Source of the DNA: JACKNG01 sp050184115
GTDB taxonomy: Bacteria; Pseudomonadota; Gammaproteobacteria; Ga0077536
Length of the DNA: 64,000 nucleotides
Assembly: GCA_050184115.1 (NCBI GenBank)
Contig: JBFXAQ010000010.1
Span: 160,116 to 224,115, forward strand
Reading direction: 5' to 3'
Shown here: positions 28,810 through 37,297 of the stretch, piece by piece
How positions within the stretch are numbered: the first letter of the stretch is position 1
Layout: every line of letters begins with the position of its first letter
Notes under the pieces: generated by a model
Databases searched by the model: none
Told to the model about the DNA's origin: nothing
The model's input: the letters and a program-made list of their open reading frames with translations, nothing else
Translations under genes and position numbers: made by a program

Positions 28810-29795
28810 GCGCGCCATATCCCTGGCTCAGTGTCACCTGGACGCGCCTCGCCAGCGCCGTCGCCACGGACCGCCTGGGCCACGCCTACCTGCTCTCGGG
28901 CCGTCCCGGTCTCGGCAAGTACGCGCTGGCGGAAGCCTTCGCGACGCGTGTACTGTGTGAGCAACCCATCGGCGACTCGGCCTGCGAGAACTGCCGCAGC
29001 TGCCGCCTCATCGCGAGCGGATTGCACCCCGACCGCCGAATCCTGGTCACGGAGGAAGACCGCAAGTCCATCGTCATCGACCAGGTGCGCGATCTCATCG
29101 AGTTCTATGCGCTCAAGCCGCACTACGGCCAGCGCAAGCTCGCCATCATCTATCCCGCCGAAGTCATGGGCACCGCGGCCGCCAACGCGCTGCTGAAGCT
29201 GCTGGAGGAACCGCCACCGGGCGCACTGTTGCTGCTGGTCTCCCATCGCGCCAGCCAGTTGCCGGCGACCATCCGCAGCCGCTGCCAGCAATTGCGCATC
29301 GAAACGCCGACCTGGAACGAACGCCTCGAATGGCTGGCCGCGAAGGATGCAAGCGACACCAGCGATCTGACGCTGGCCGGCGCGCCCCTCGAACTGCTCG
29401 AACAGATTGCCGACAAGCAGGGAACGCTCTACGACCGACTGCTCGAGGCATTGGCCGACATCGCGCGCGGTGACGCCTCGGGCCTGCAGGCGGCGGGCCG
29501 GCTCGGCAGCGAGGACGCGCGCGCATTGCTCGATGCCTGCGAACTCCTCGTACGCGCAGCAGGTCAGACTCAGGTCGGCGTGGCACCACGACACCTGCGC
29601 CCCGGGCGCCGCGCCGGGGAGCATTTGCAGCGCATCGCAAATCATCTACACTCGCGGCAACTTTTTGCTTTTCACGACAAAATTGCCGAAGCGCGGGCTA
29701 CCGTGCAACGCTCGGCAGGGGTGAGAAGCAGCGAGGTAATCGAGAACCTCTTGATGGCTTGGGCCCGCATCACACACACGGAGGCGACGGCATGA
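28806..29795 (+). CDS. holB: DNA polymerase III delta' subunit
   Basis: Clamp-loader subunit of 329 aa. It has the AAA+ fold opening with LGHAYLLSGRPGLGKYALAEA, the four-Cys zinc module (CEQPIGDSACENCRSC, about 50-65), and NALLKLLEEPPPGALLLLVSH with SRCQQLRI (arginine-finger box). ATG overlaps the tmk stop (ATGA) and the pilZ start overlaps its own stop, so tmk-holB-pilZ are translationally coupled. Confidence 0.94.
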   Translation: MSAPYPWLSVTWTRLASAVATDRLGHAYLLSGRPGLGKYALAEAFATRVLCEQPIGDSACENCRSCRLIASGLHPDRRILVTEEDRKSIVIDQVRDLIEFYALKPHYGQRKLAIIYPAEVMGTAAANALLKLLEEPPPGALLLLVSHRASQLPATIRSRCQQLRIETPTWNERLEWLAAKDASDTSDLTLAGAPLELLEQIADKQGTLYDRLLEALADIARGDASGLQAAGRLGSEDARALLDACELLVRAAGQTQVGVAPRHLRPGRRAGEHLQRIANHLHSRQLFAFHDKIAEARATVQRSAGVRSSEVIENLLMAWARITHTEATA

Positions 29796-30148
29796 GCGCT
29801 GCCGGCAAGAATCCCCGCCAGGGCATCCTATCGCTGACCATCCGCGACAAGAGTTCGCTCTACGCCGCCTACATGCCGTTCATCAAGAACGGTGGCCTGT
29901 TCATCCCGACGAACAAGTCCTACAAGATCGGGGACGAAGTCTTCATGCTGCTGACGCTCACCGACAGCAAGGAGAAGTTGCCGGTGGCGGGTCGCGTGGT
30001 GTGGATTACGCCGAAGGGCGCACAGGGCAACCGTACCGCGGGCATCGGCGTGCAGTTCAGCGAACTGGACAACGGCGCTACCCGCAACAAGATCGAAAAC
30101 CAGCTCGCCGGTGCGTTGAAATCCGACCGTCAGACTCACACGATGTAA
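29792..30148 (+). CDS. pilZ: PilZ-domain type IV pilus assembly protein
   Basis: A 118-aa PilZ domain protein in the same place (after holB) as Pseudomonas pilZ. Recognisable are GILSLTIRDKSSLYAAYMPF, the GGLFIPTNKSYKIGDEVFML core and GIGVQFSEL. The N-terminal RxxxR c-di-GMP motif is not visible, as in true PilZ, which acts by partner binding. GGAGG lies 8-12 nt upstream. Confidence 0.9.
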   Translation: MSAAGKNPRQGILSLTIRDKSSLYAAYMPFIKNGGLFIPTNKSYKIGDEVFMLLTLTDSKEKLPVAGRVVWITPKGAQGNRTAGIGVQFSELDNGATRNKIENQLAGALKSDRQTHTM

Positions 30149-30218
30149 CCGCCGGCGGGCCCTCGCCGAGCTAGCGCCGCATCCACGCGGACGACATCCC
30201 CTTCCCCCGGACCCGGCC

Positions 30219-30998
30219 ATGCACGACGAGCTGCCACGGCTGATCGACTCACATTGCCACCTGCCGTTGATCCAAGGTGATGGCGACGCGGTCATCGCGC
30301 GCGCGCATGCCGCGGGTGTAGCCCACATGCTGTGCGTGTGCGTCGATCTCGAGTCGTTCGCGGACGTCGTGGCGGTGGCACGGCAGCACGATACGGTTTC
30401 AGCAACTGTCGGCGTGCACCCGAATACCGACGATTCGAACCGCGAACCGTCGGTGGCGGAATTGGTCGAACTCGCCGCTGCACCGGATATCGTCGCCGTC
30501 GGCGAGACGGGTCTCGACTACTTTCGCAGCGACGGCGATCTCGAGTGGCAGCGCCGGCGTTTTCGCACCCATATCCGTGCCGCACGCGAAGCGGGTAAAC
30601 CGCTCGTCATCCATTGCCGCGATGCGGCTAGCGACCTGATTACCATCCTCCGTGAGGAACGTGGCGGAGATGCCGGCGGTGTCATGCACTGCTTCGTCGA
30701 GGACTGGGACACCGCACAGGCCGCCATGGATCTCGGCTTCCACATTTCGATCTCAGGCATCGTGACCTTCCGCAATGCCGATGCCTTGCGTGAGGTCGCC
30801 ACCCGCGTCCCGCTCGAGCGCCTGCTGATCGAGACCGATTCGCCCTGGCTGGCACCGGTACCTCACCGCGGCAAGCAGAACGAACCGGCATTCGTCAGTC
30901 ACACCGCGGCATTTCTTGCCGATCTACGCGGCGAGCGGCTGGAAGACCTGGCGCGCGCGACGACGAACAACTACCGGCGCCTGTTCGACACAGCCTGA
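30219..30998 (+). CDS. TatD-family metal-dependent hydrolase (YcfH type)
   Basis: Amidohydrolase-fold nuclease of 259 aa. Metal ligands are in LIDSHCHL, GETGLDYF, VIHCRDA, MHCF and ETDSPWLAP. In E. coli the paralogue YcfH is also encoded next to tmk-holB. Proposed role in DNA 3'-end processing; exact substrate unknown. Confidence 0.92.
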   Translation: MHDELPRLIDSHCHLPLIQGDGDAVIARAHAAGVAHMLCVCVDLESFADVVAVARQHDTVSATVGVHPNTDDSNREPSVAELVELAAAPDIVAVGETGLDYFRSDGDLEWQRRRFRTHIRAAREAGKPLVIHCRDAASDLITILREERGGDAGGVMHCFVEDWDTAQAAMDLGFHISISGIVTFRNADALREVATRVPLERLLIETDSPWLAPVPHRGKQNEPAFVSHTAAFLADLRGERLEDLARATTNNYRRLFDTA

Positions 30999-31063
30999 CG
31001 GCAATACCCGAACGGTCGAGGCGGCCCGGCCGCCGTGGCAGCGCATCAGCGAGGAGGATGCAC

Positions 31064-32014
31064 ATGGGCCTCTTGGTCGACGGACGATGGCACGACGAGT
31101 GGTACGACACCGCATCGAATGCGGGGCGCTTCGAGCGCGCGGCATCACGATTCCGTAACTGGGTCACTCCTGACGGCGCCCCCGGCCCATCGGGCATCGG
31201 CGGCTTCGCCGCGCGTGGCGGTCGCTACCACCTGTATGTCAGCCTGGCCTGCCCGTGGGCGCACCGGGCACTGATATTCCGCCGTCTGAAGGGGCTCGAA
31301 GCGATGATCGCTGTGTCCGTGGTGCACTGGCACATGGCGGAGCACGGCTGGACGTTTGAGGCCGGCGACGGCGTCATCGCCGATGCCGTCCTCGACGCGC
31401 AATACCTGCACCAGGTCTACACGGCAGCGGATCCGACCTACAGTGGACGCGTCACCGTTCCGGTGCTGTGGGACCGCGAGCGGGCGACCATCGTCAGCAA
31501 CGAGTCGTCGGAAATCATCCGCATGTTCAACAGCGCCTTCGACAGTGTCGGAGCGACACCTGGCGACTATTACCCACACGAACTTCGTGCCGAGATCGAC
31601 GTCGTCAACGCGCGCGTGTACGAAACGGTCAACAACGGCGTCTATCGGGCCGGCTTCGCGACGACGCAGGCTGCCTACGACGAGGCGGTCGTGGCGTTGT
31701 TCGACACCCTGGACTGGCTCGAACAGCGACTGAAAGGGCAGGATTTCCTGTGCGGCAATCGCCTCACGGAAGCTGATTGGCGACTGTTCACGACACTCGT
31801 ACGCTTCGATGCCGTGTACCACGGTCATTTCAAGTGCAACCTGCGGCAGCTGCGCGATTACCCACAACTACGGGCCCTCGTCGAGCGGCTCTACCGGCTG
31901 CCCGGGATCTCAGACACCGTTGCGTTCGATCACATCAAGGCGCACTACTTCGGGTCACACAAGACCATCAACCCCACGGGTATCGTGCCGCGGGGTCCGT
32001 TACAAGCCTGGTGA
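31064..32014 (+). CDS. Glutathionyl-hydroquinone reductase (Xi-class GST)
   Basis: Reduces glutathionyl-hydroquinones and related adducts. The thioredoxin-fold Cys is in LYVSLACPWAHRAL (about residue 63), followed by SNESSEIIRMFN and a C-terminal GST domain ending HIKAHYFGSHKTINPTGIVP, all typical of YqjG/PcpF proteins; 316 aa. The ATG at 31064 is chosen over 31058 because the AGGAGG sits 6 nt before it. Convergent with the sulfur module. Confidence 0.93.
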   Translation: MGLLVDGRWHDEWYDTASNAGRFERAASRFRNWVTPDGAPGPSGIGGFAARGGRYHLYVSLACPWAHRALIFRRLKGLEAMIAVSVVHWHMAEHGWTFEAGDGVIADAVLDAQYLHQVYTAADPTYSGRVTVPVLWDRERATIVSNESSEIIRMFNSAFDSVGATPGDYYPHELRAEIDVVNARVYETVNNGVYRAGFATTQAAYDEAVVALFDTLDWLEQRLKGQDFLCGNRLTEADWRLFTTLVRFDAVYHGHFKCNLRQLRDYPQLRALVERLYRLPGISDTVAFDHIKAHYFGSHKTINPTGIVPRGPLQAW

Positions 32015-32056
32015 CGGCGATCTTCGGGCGTCGGGGGAGGGCGGCTGCCCGGCGAC

Positions 32057-32494
32057 TCAGGCGGGCGCCGCTGCCGGCGGCGCGGTGGGACGGACCACGA
32101 AATCCTTGGCCAGGAAGCCGACGAACATCGCTCCCACGAAGATCATGACATCGACCGAGCCGCTGGCCAGTGCCACCAGCGCCGGGCCAGGGCAGAAGCC
32201 GGCCATGCCCCAGCCTGCACCGAACATTACGGCACCGACCACGAGCTGCCAATCGATATCCCGTCGCGTAGGCAAATCGAAGCGCGCAAAGAGCAGCGGC
32301 GCGGGCCGCTTCAGCACCCAACGGTAACCGACGAACGTCACCGTGACCGCCCCCCCCATGACGAAGGCAAGCGCCGGATCCCAGCGACCGAACAGGTCGA
32401 GGAAACCGATCACCTTCAGCGGCTGACTCATGCCCGACACGCCCAGACCGAGGGCGAACAGCAAGCCAATGGCGAAAAAACTGAGCGCCCTCAT
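32057..32494 (-). CDS. YeeE/YedE-family half transporter (second half)
   Basis: A 145-aa integral membrane protein with about four helices. The motif GWGMAGFCPGPALVAL (residues about 96-111) holds the conserved Cys of the YeeE/YedE sulfur-transport family. Start at 32494 overlaps the stop of the preceding half gene, so the two probably form one transporter for thiosulfate or another sulfur species. Substrate inferred from family and from neighbouring sulfide-oxidation genes. Confidence 0.85.
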   Translation of the reverse strand: MRALSFFAIGLLFALGLGVSGMSQPLKVIGFLDLFGRWDPALAFVMGGAVTVTFVGYRWVLKRPAPLLFARFDLPTRRDIDWQLVVGAVMFGAGWGMAGFCPGPALVALASGSVDVMIFVGAMFVGFLAKDFVVRPTAPPAAAPA

Positions 32495-32925
32495 GCGATG
32501 CCTCCAAATACGTGGCGGACGAGGTAGACCGTGATGAACCCGGCTGCCATGAAGATCAAGGTCGCCGTGATCGAGCGTGCCGACAGTCGCGACATGCCGC
32601 AGACGCCGTGTCCGCTCGTGCAACCGCCACCGAGCCGCGTGCCGAATCCGACCAGCAATCCGGCAGCAATCAACCAGGCCGTGTTCGAGGTGAGCGCGCC
32701 CGGCAGCGCGGCCGGAAACACGGCGCCGACCAGCAGGCCACCGCAGACCACGCCGACGAGGAACATCGCGCGCAGACCGCGCTCACTGCCGTGTGGCGAC
32801 AGCAAGCCGGCCGCGATACCGCTGACACCGAGGACACGGCCATTGACGGCCAGCATGAGGACCGCGGCGACGCCAATGATGGCGCCGCCGAGCAGGGCCG
32901 CGGGGATGGTTCCAGGTTCGAGCAT
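32491..32925 (-). CDS. YeeE/YedE-family half transporter (first half)
   Basis: A 144-aa membrane protein starting MLEPGTIPAALLGGAIIG, with the signature GTRLGGGCTSGHGVCG (about 91-106) that carries the pore Cys. The start at 32925 has GGGAG 6-10 nt upstream; earlier in-frame starts would extend to 32994. Partner of the next gene, overlapping it by 4 nt. Paired half-size YeeE/YedE genes near SQR are common in sulfur oxidisers. Confidence 0.87.
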   Translation of the reverse strand: MLEPGTIPAALLGGAIIGVAAVLMLAVNGRVLGVSGIAAGLLSPHGSERGLRAMFLVGVVCGGLLVGAVFPAALPGALTSNTAWLIAAGLLVGFGTRLGGGCTSGHGVCGMSRLSARSITATLIFMAAGFITVYLVRHVFGGIA

Positions 32926-32951
32926 GACGACTCCCGTGATGAGCGAGTGTT

Positions 32952-34190
32952 TCAGAAAGCCTTCAGATGAGATTCCGGCATAAGCCACGGCCATTGCTTG
33001 CCGGCGACGAGACCGTTCCAGTAGATATACGGCAGCACGTGCTTCTTCAGCAGGTACATGCTCAACCGTTCCTTGCCCTGATCGAAAGGGAAGGTCTCTT
33101 TCGGATTGAGGTCGTAATCGAACTCGGCCAGGACCAGACGCCCATAGCCAGTGACGAGCGGACAGGAACTGTAGCCATCATAGGTTTCGGTGAGGCGCCG
33201 TCCGTCCATTGCCGAGGCCAGGTTCATGATCAAGACCGGCAACTGGGCGCGGATCGCCGCCGCCGTCTTCGAGGTTGGCAGGCTGCTGGCATCGCCGAGG
33301 CTGAATACGTTGGGGTATTTGACGTGCTGGGTCGTGCCCTTGTCGACGTCAACGAAACCGGCCGCGTTGGCGAGCGGGCTTTGGGCGATGAAGGTCGGCG
33401 CACTCATCGGTGGCGTGACGTGCAGCAAGGTGTACTTCTCGGTGTGCCGCTCGCCGTTCTTGGTGTTTTCGAAGGTCGCCTCGTGGGCCGCGGCATCCAC
33501 CGCGACGAGCTTGGTCGCGAATTGCGTGTCGATATCGCGTTCGGCACAAATCCGGTTGAGCACGTCGGCGTATTTCTTGACCGCGAATATGGCATCGCCA
33601 GCGCATCGATAACCGACCTTGATCGCACTGCGCACGCCGGTGCGGCGAAAATGATCTTCCGCCAGGTACATGATTTTCTGCGGCGCGCCGGCACACTTGA
33701 TCGGCGGTGGGGGAAAGGTGAAAAGGGCCGTACCGGTATTCAGCTCTCGGATGTAACGCCAAGTCGACTCAACCGAGTCGTAGCTGTAATTACTGCAGAT
33801 GCCGTGCTTGCCAAGATTGCCCGGCAAGCCGTCGATCTTGTCCCAATCCAGCTTGAGGCCCGCGGCCACGATGAGGTAGTCGTAATCGATACGGTCCCCA
33901 TCGATGGTGCTCAGACAATTTTCTTCCGGCGCGAACTCCGCGGCAGCCTTGTTGATCCAATTGACGTTGTCCGGCACCAGGTCGGCCATTCGGCGGCGCG
34001 AAACCTCGCGCGGAAACAGACCGCCGCCGACGAGGGTCCACTGTGGCTGGTAGTAGTGGAACTCGGCCGGTTCGACCAATGTCACGTCGAGCTTATCGCG
34101 CCCGGGCCACTGGTTCAGCGCCGAGATCACGGCCATGCCGCCGGTGCCGCCACCGACCACCACCACGCGTACCTTGTTCGCACCTGTCAT
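32952..34190 (-). CDS. sqr: Sulfide:quinone oxidoreductase, type II (SQOR-like)
   Basis: Flavoprotein that oxidises sulfide and passes electrons to quinone, 412 aa. FAD-binding VVVGGGTGGMAV at the N-terminus; two Cys match the redox pair of mitochondrial-type SQOR: Cys166 in IKCAGAPQKIMYLAE and Cys343 in YSSCPLVTGYGRLVLAEFDY. The C-terminus FPFDQGKERLSMYLLK also matches that type. ATG at 34190 preceded by GGGGAGG. Co-directional with TauE upstream and YeeE/YedE genes downstream. Confidence 0.92.
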   Translation of the reverse strand: MTGANKVRVVVVGGGTGGMAVISALNQWPGRDKLDVTLVEPAEFHYYQPQWTLVGGGLFPREVSRRRMADLVPDNVNWINKAAAEFAPEENCLSTIDGDRIDYDYLIVAAGLKLDWDKIDGLPGNLGKHGICSNYSYDSVESTWRYIRELNTGTALFTFPPPPIKCAGAPQKIMYLAEDHFRRTGVRSAIKVGYRCAGDAIFAVKKYADVLNRICAERDIDTQFATKLVAVDAAAHEATFENTKNGERHTEKYTLLHVTPPMSAPTFIAQSPLANAAGFVDVDKGTTQHVKYPNVFSLGDASSLPTSKTAAAIRAQLPVLIMNLASAMDGRRLTETYDGYSSCPLVTGYGRLVLAEFDYDLNPKETFPFDQGKERLSMYLLKKHVLPYIYWNGLVAGKQWPWLMPESHLKAF

Positions 34191-34224
34191 GTCGTCCTCC
34201 CCGAATGCATCGACCAGCGAGCCG

Positions 34225-35121
34225 TCAAGTCTGAGGGTGTGCCTGCGAGGCGCCGGCAAAGCGACGAACGACGAGTATGGCCCCCACGACCGTCTCGATC
34301 CCGGCCAGGATGGCGCCGGCGAGGTGTCGATCGAATCCGTAACTCTGGGCCAGCAGGCGACTGCCCTCGATGACGATGAGTATAGCCGCGATGACCAGGA
34401 CGAAGACGCCGAAGCCACTGCGCAACTGTGCCGGAGACGCGAGCTTCGACAAACGGCTGCCGAGGAAAGTACCCAAGATCGCGAGCAGGCCGACGATCGC
34501 TGCCGACTGGCCGTCGACCGGCACGTGGGTGATGTAACCGGCCAGGCCCGCGAAGCACTTCATGGCGATAACCAGCAGCGAAGTGCCAACCGCCGCATGC
34601 ATGGGCAGGCCACCGAGCAGGGCCAACGCGGGAACGACCAGGAACCCGCCGCCGGCACCGACCAGGCCGGTGACGATGCCAACCACGAAACCGTCGCCAA
34701 CGATACGCAGCCAGTTGCGCGCCGGTGCCGCGGAGGCCTCTGCGCTGCCCACGCCGCCCCGGCTGCGCAGCATCGCGAAGCCGCTGCCAATCATCACCCC
34801 GGCGAACAACAGCAGCAGCAGGACGTCGGCGACGTAACGGGCGATCCAGCCACCGCTGTAGGCGCCGACCATGCCAGCGACACCGAAGATCAGGCCAGTT
34901 CGCCAGTAGACGTTGCCTGCGCGGGAGTGCGGGAGCAGGGCGGCGAGGCTCGCCAAGCCAACCACCAGAAGCGAGGTTGCAATCGCGATCTTCGGATCGA
35001 GACCGACGACATAGACGAGGAGTGGAACCGTGAGAATCGAACCGCCGCCCCCGGTCAGTCCGAGCAGCAAACCGATCACCATGCCGGCGACGAGGATGGT
35101 CAGGGTGGCAAGAGACATCAT
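34225..35121 (-). CDS. TauE/SafE (TSUP) family sulfite/sulfonate exporter
   Basis: An 8-helix membrane protein with the two family repeats, GLTGGGGSILTVPLLVYVVG and GLVGAGGGFLVVPALALLGG, each closing with an ATSLL or GTSLL motif; 298 aa from the ATG at 35121. The open frame reaches 35169 but enters an AT-rich promoter-like region. Probable role: export of sulfite or another sulfur oxyanion made by sulfide oxidation. First gene of TauE-SQR-YeeE-YeeE. Confidence 0.88.
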   Translation of the reverse strand: MMSLATLTILVAGMVIGLLLGLTGGGGSILTVPLLVYVVGLDPKIAIATSLLVVGLASLAALLPHSRAGNVYWRTGLIFGVAGMVGAYSGGWIARYVADVLLLLLFAGVMIGSGFAMLRSRGGVGSAEASAAPARNWLRIVGDGFVVGIVTGLVGAGGGFLVVPALALLGGLPMHAAVGTSLLVIAMKCFAGLAGYITHVPVDGQSAAIVGLLAILGTFLGSRLSKLASPAQLRSGFGVFVLVIAAILIVIEGSRLLAQSYGFDRHLAGAILAGIETVVGAILVVRRFAGASQAHPQT

Positions 35122-35209
35122 GGTGAGCACGGACTCCGCGACGACACGGCAAAGATTATATATTACCAAATGATATAACTATATATTAATTTGGAATTAG
35201 TTATGGAAT
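35122..35209 (-). promoter_or_regulatory. AT-rich promoter/operator region of the TauE-SQR operon
   Basis: A very AT-rich gap in GC-rich surroundings. On the minus strand a TATAAT (35158-35153) lies about 32 nt before the start codon. CCAAAT...ATTTGG (35166-35171 and 35189-35194) forms an inverted repeat with a 17-nt AT-only-like spacer, and GGAATT recurs directly (35193-35198, 35205-35210). Probable operator for a sulfur-responsive regulator that is not in the window. Confidence 0.4.
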
Positions 35210-35746
35210 TCAACGCGCCTCCAGTTCCGGCACAACGGCATCGATGCCAACGAAACCCGCGCGGTTCGGCATCCGCAAAGCGGCCAGCGCGCGGGCATCG
35301 AGCCGGGCGTCGGCCGCCAGCAGGTCATTGAGGTGGAGGAGGTAGGCGACCACGGCATAGACCTCGTCATCGCTCAAAGACCACGGCGCATCGAGCGGCA
35401 TGGCGCGACGGACGAAGTCGAACAAGGTGGTCGCGTAGGGCCAGTACGTCCCGATCGTCTGGTCCGGTTGAGCGGCGGTGAGATCGGGATTGCCGCCGGC
35501 GAGTTCGCCGCCAGGGCCGCCACGCCCATCCCGTCCGTGACAGCCGAGACAACGACTTTCGTAGACGGCGCGCCCGCTGGCCACGTCACCGTGACCGCGC
35601 GGCAATCCGCGGCCATCCGGCCAGACGATGTCGTCCGCGCGCGCGGCGGTGGCCGTCGCAAGCGGCATACCGAGCCCGGGCCCGGCGCCCGTCTGTGCTG
35701 CACAAAATCCGGGAATGAGCATGAAGATCAATAGGATGTACGGCAT
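35210..35746 (-). CDS. Monohaem c-type cytochrome, SoxD/SorB-like partner of SoxC
   Basis: A 178-aa secreted cytochrome: signal peptide of about 18 residues ending CAAQ, one haem-binding site CLGCH (Cys66, Cys69, His70) and a likely Met ligand in VRRAMPLDAPWSL. It starts 4 nt after the soxC stop and should accept electrons from sulfite oxidation. Classical SoxD proteins are larger and carry two haems, so this is a reduced version. Confidence 0.85.
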   Translation of the reverse strand: MPYILLIFMLIPGFCAAQTGAGPGLGMPLATATAARADDIVWPDGRGLPRGHGDVASGRAVYESRCLGCHGRDGRGGPGGELAGGNPDLTAAQPDQTIGTYWPYATTLFDFVRRAMPLDAPWSLSDDEVYAVVAYLLHLNDLLAADARLDARALAALRMPNRAGFVGIDAVVPELEAR

Positions 35747-35749
35747 GTC

Positions 35750-37087
35750 TCAATCCCAGGCGTCGTCCATGAACAGGCCCTCGAGTTCGCTCTTGTCCAC
35801 CTCGCCGTCGGCGTAGACATGGCTCACGCGACCATCGCTGTCGACGGCCCAACTGACGACGGCGTTGTAATGGTAATAGCCGTGCCGTCCGCGCTGTACC
35901 AGCAGTTCGGCGCGGGCGGGTTGCCTGCGTCCACCATCGTCCGTCACCCGGCTCTGCAGGATGGCGGGCTGGCCCGACCACGCCCAGGGCAACCTGAACC
36001 GGGTCAGACAGGCCGGCAGCACGGGCGTGGCGAGTTCGGCGTCCGCCCAGCTCGCCCCGCCGTCCGCCGAAACTTCGACGCGGGCCACACGACCACGCCC
36101 CGACCATGCCAGGCCGGAGATCTCGTAGATCCCGTGGGCGGGCAGGTGCATCGTCGCTGAAGGTCGCGTTATCAGGGACTTCGGCTCCATGATGAAGGTG
36201 AATTGGCGTGCCGAGCCGTCGGGCTGCAGTTCGGTGTAGCGGGCGGTCTCGTTGCGTGCCATGGCCGGGATGTCGGCGACGACGAGGGTCTTCAACCACT
36301 TCACGTTCAAGACACCTTCCCAGCCGGGCACGAGCAGGCGCAACGGGTACCCCTGGGACGGTCGCAGTCGCTCGCCATTCTGGAACAACGCCAGCAGACA
36401 GTCGTCGAGCGCCTTCGCGAGCGGCACGCTCATCGTCAGGGAAAACGCGTCGGCCCCTTCTGCGACGACCCAGGCGGCCGACGGCTCGAGGCCGGCTTCT
36501 TCCAGGATCAGGCGCAGGGGCACTCCGGTCCATTCGCTGCACGACACCAGTCCGTGGAAATTCCCGGCGGCGGTCTGCACCGGCCGGCGTCGCCAACCGG
36601 CGTTGCTGTTGCCGCCGCACTCGACAAAGCACAGGCGGGACACGCGCGGGTAACGGAGCAGGGTGTCGATGCTGAACTCGAGCGGCTGCCGTACCCGGCC
36701 GACGACCTGCAGGCGGTGTCTCGCGGGGTCGATGTCGGGTACGCCGTTGTGATGGCGTTCGAAATGGAGCCCGTTCGGCGTGACCATGCCTTCGAGTTGC
36801 TCGAGCGGAGTCCACGAGATACCGTTGCCGGGCGCAGCGGGGTTGGCGGCGACCTGGCGTACGATCGACCGCTCGTAGAGAGACGGTTGCCCGTAGGTCG
36901 TGAAGGGTTGGCCGGGTGACCGCTGCGAAGGGAGCGGTGCGAGGCCGGATCCATTGCCCTCGGCGTGCCCATCGACCGCCCCCAGTATCCCCGTGGCGAA
37001 GCCCGCGCGGAGGAACATGCGGCGATCGAGGAGACCATTGCCCGCCGCCCGCAGAATTTTAGATTTATCTTTAAATTTATCTTTCAT
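35750..37087 (-). CDS. soxC: SoxC-like sulfite dehydrogenase, molybdopterin subunit
   Basis: Periplasmic molybdenum enzyme of the sulfite oxidase family, 445 aa. A twin-arginine signal (LLDRRMFLRAGF, about 20-30) precedes the Mo-cofactor domain with ligand Cys157 in LCFVECGGNSNAGWR, and the dimer domain with GWEGVLNVKWLKTLV and EPKSLITRPS. The first codons are Lys- and AT-rich (MKDKFKDKSK), unlike the rest. No ribosome-binding site precedes the ATG; a TTAAGA-17-TATATT promoter ends 8 nt before it, suggesting a leaderless mRNA. Other sox genes (XYZAB) are not in the window. Confidence 0.88.
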   Translation of the reverse strand: MKDKFKDKSKILRAAGNGLLDRRMFLRAGFATGILGAVDGHAEGNGSGLAPLPSQRSPGQPFTTYGQPSLYERSIVRQVAANPAAPGNGISWTPLEQLEGMVTPNGLHFERHHNGVPDIDPARHRLQVVGRVRQPLEFSIDTLLRYPRVSRLCFVECGGNSNAGWRRRPVQTAAGNFHGLVSCSEWTGVPLRLILEEAGLEPSAAWVVAEGADAFSLTMSVPLAKALDDCLLALFQNGERLRPSQGYPLRLLVPGWEGVLNVKWLKTLVVADIPAMARNETARYTELQPDGSARQFTFIMEPKSLITRPSATMHLPAHGIYEISGLAWSGRGRVARVEVSADGGASWADAELATPVLPACLTRFRLPWAWSGQPAILQSRVTDDGGRRQPARAELLVQRGRHGYYHYNAVVSWAVDSDGRVSHVYADGEVDKSELEGLFMDDAWD

Positions 37088-37095
37088 ATTATTGA

Positions 37096-37124
37096 AATAT
37101 ATAAAAATAGACCAAAATTCTTAA
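37096..37124 (-). promoter_or_regulatory. soxC promoter, possibly leaderless
   Basis: On the minus strand TTAAGA (37124-37119), 17 nt, TATATT (37101-37096), 8 nt before the soxC ATG. An interrupted palindrome TTTCA-N6-TGAAA (37082-37097) overlaps the -10 and the start codon, an operator-like position. Confidence 0.45.
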
Positions 37125-37157
37125 GTTAATTCGAGGTTTTACCATCGAAACTAGATT

Positions 37158-37180
37158 TGGCGGCCACTCGAACGCCGCCA
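37158..37180. other. GC-rich hairpin island inside the AT-rich soxC/monooxygenase gap
   Basis: TGGCGGC pairs perfectly with GCCGCCA across a 9-nt loop. It sits within a GC-rich patch (about 37150-37225) flanked by AT-rich DNA. On the minus strand the patch is an open frame of about 40 codons without a start, containing HWENYLAAFEWPP, so it may be a gene remnant. Nothing else is seen in the 215-nt gap apart from the two promoters. Confidence 0.4.
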
Positions 37181-37291
37181 GGTAGTTCTCCCAGTGCAAT
37201 AGATCCAGCCCGTCAGTGCTTGTTTCGATAAAAATTTTATGATTTTATTGATTAAAAACAATAGAATAAAATCTTAATTTAAAGTTTTTTC

Positions 37292-37297
37292 TATAAT
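37292..37297 (+). promoter_or_regulatory. Consensus -10 box of the FAD monooxygenase gene
   Basis: TATAAT ending 5 nt before the ATG at 37303, with no ribosome-binding site in between, so transcription would begin at about the start codon. The -35 region is AT-rich without a clear hexamer. Confidence 0.45.

Noticed and set aside
32350..32357. C8 run inside the second YeeE/YedE gene as a phase-variation tract
   Set aside because: Shorter than tracts usually variable, and part of GGx glycine codons expected in this family.
32967..34373. Plus-strand 468-codon frame opposite SQR
   Set aside because: SQR on the minus strand has FAD and Cys motifs and a ribosome-binding site; the antisense frame has none.
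35193..35210. Direct GGAATT repeat as an insertion-site duplication
   Set aside because: Only 6 bp each and 6 nt apart with no element between; more likely part of promoter DNA.
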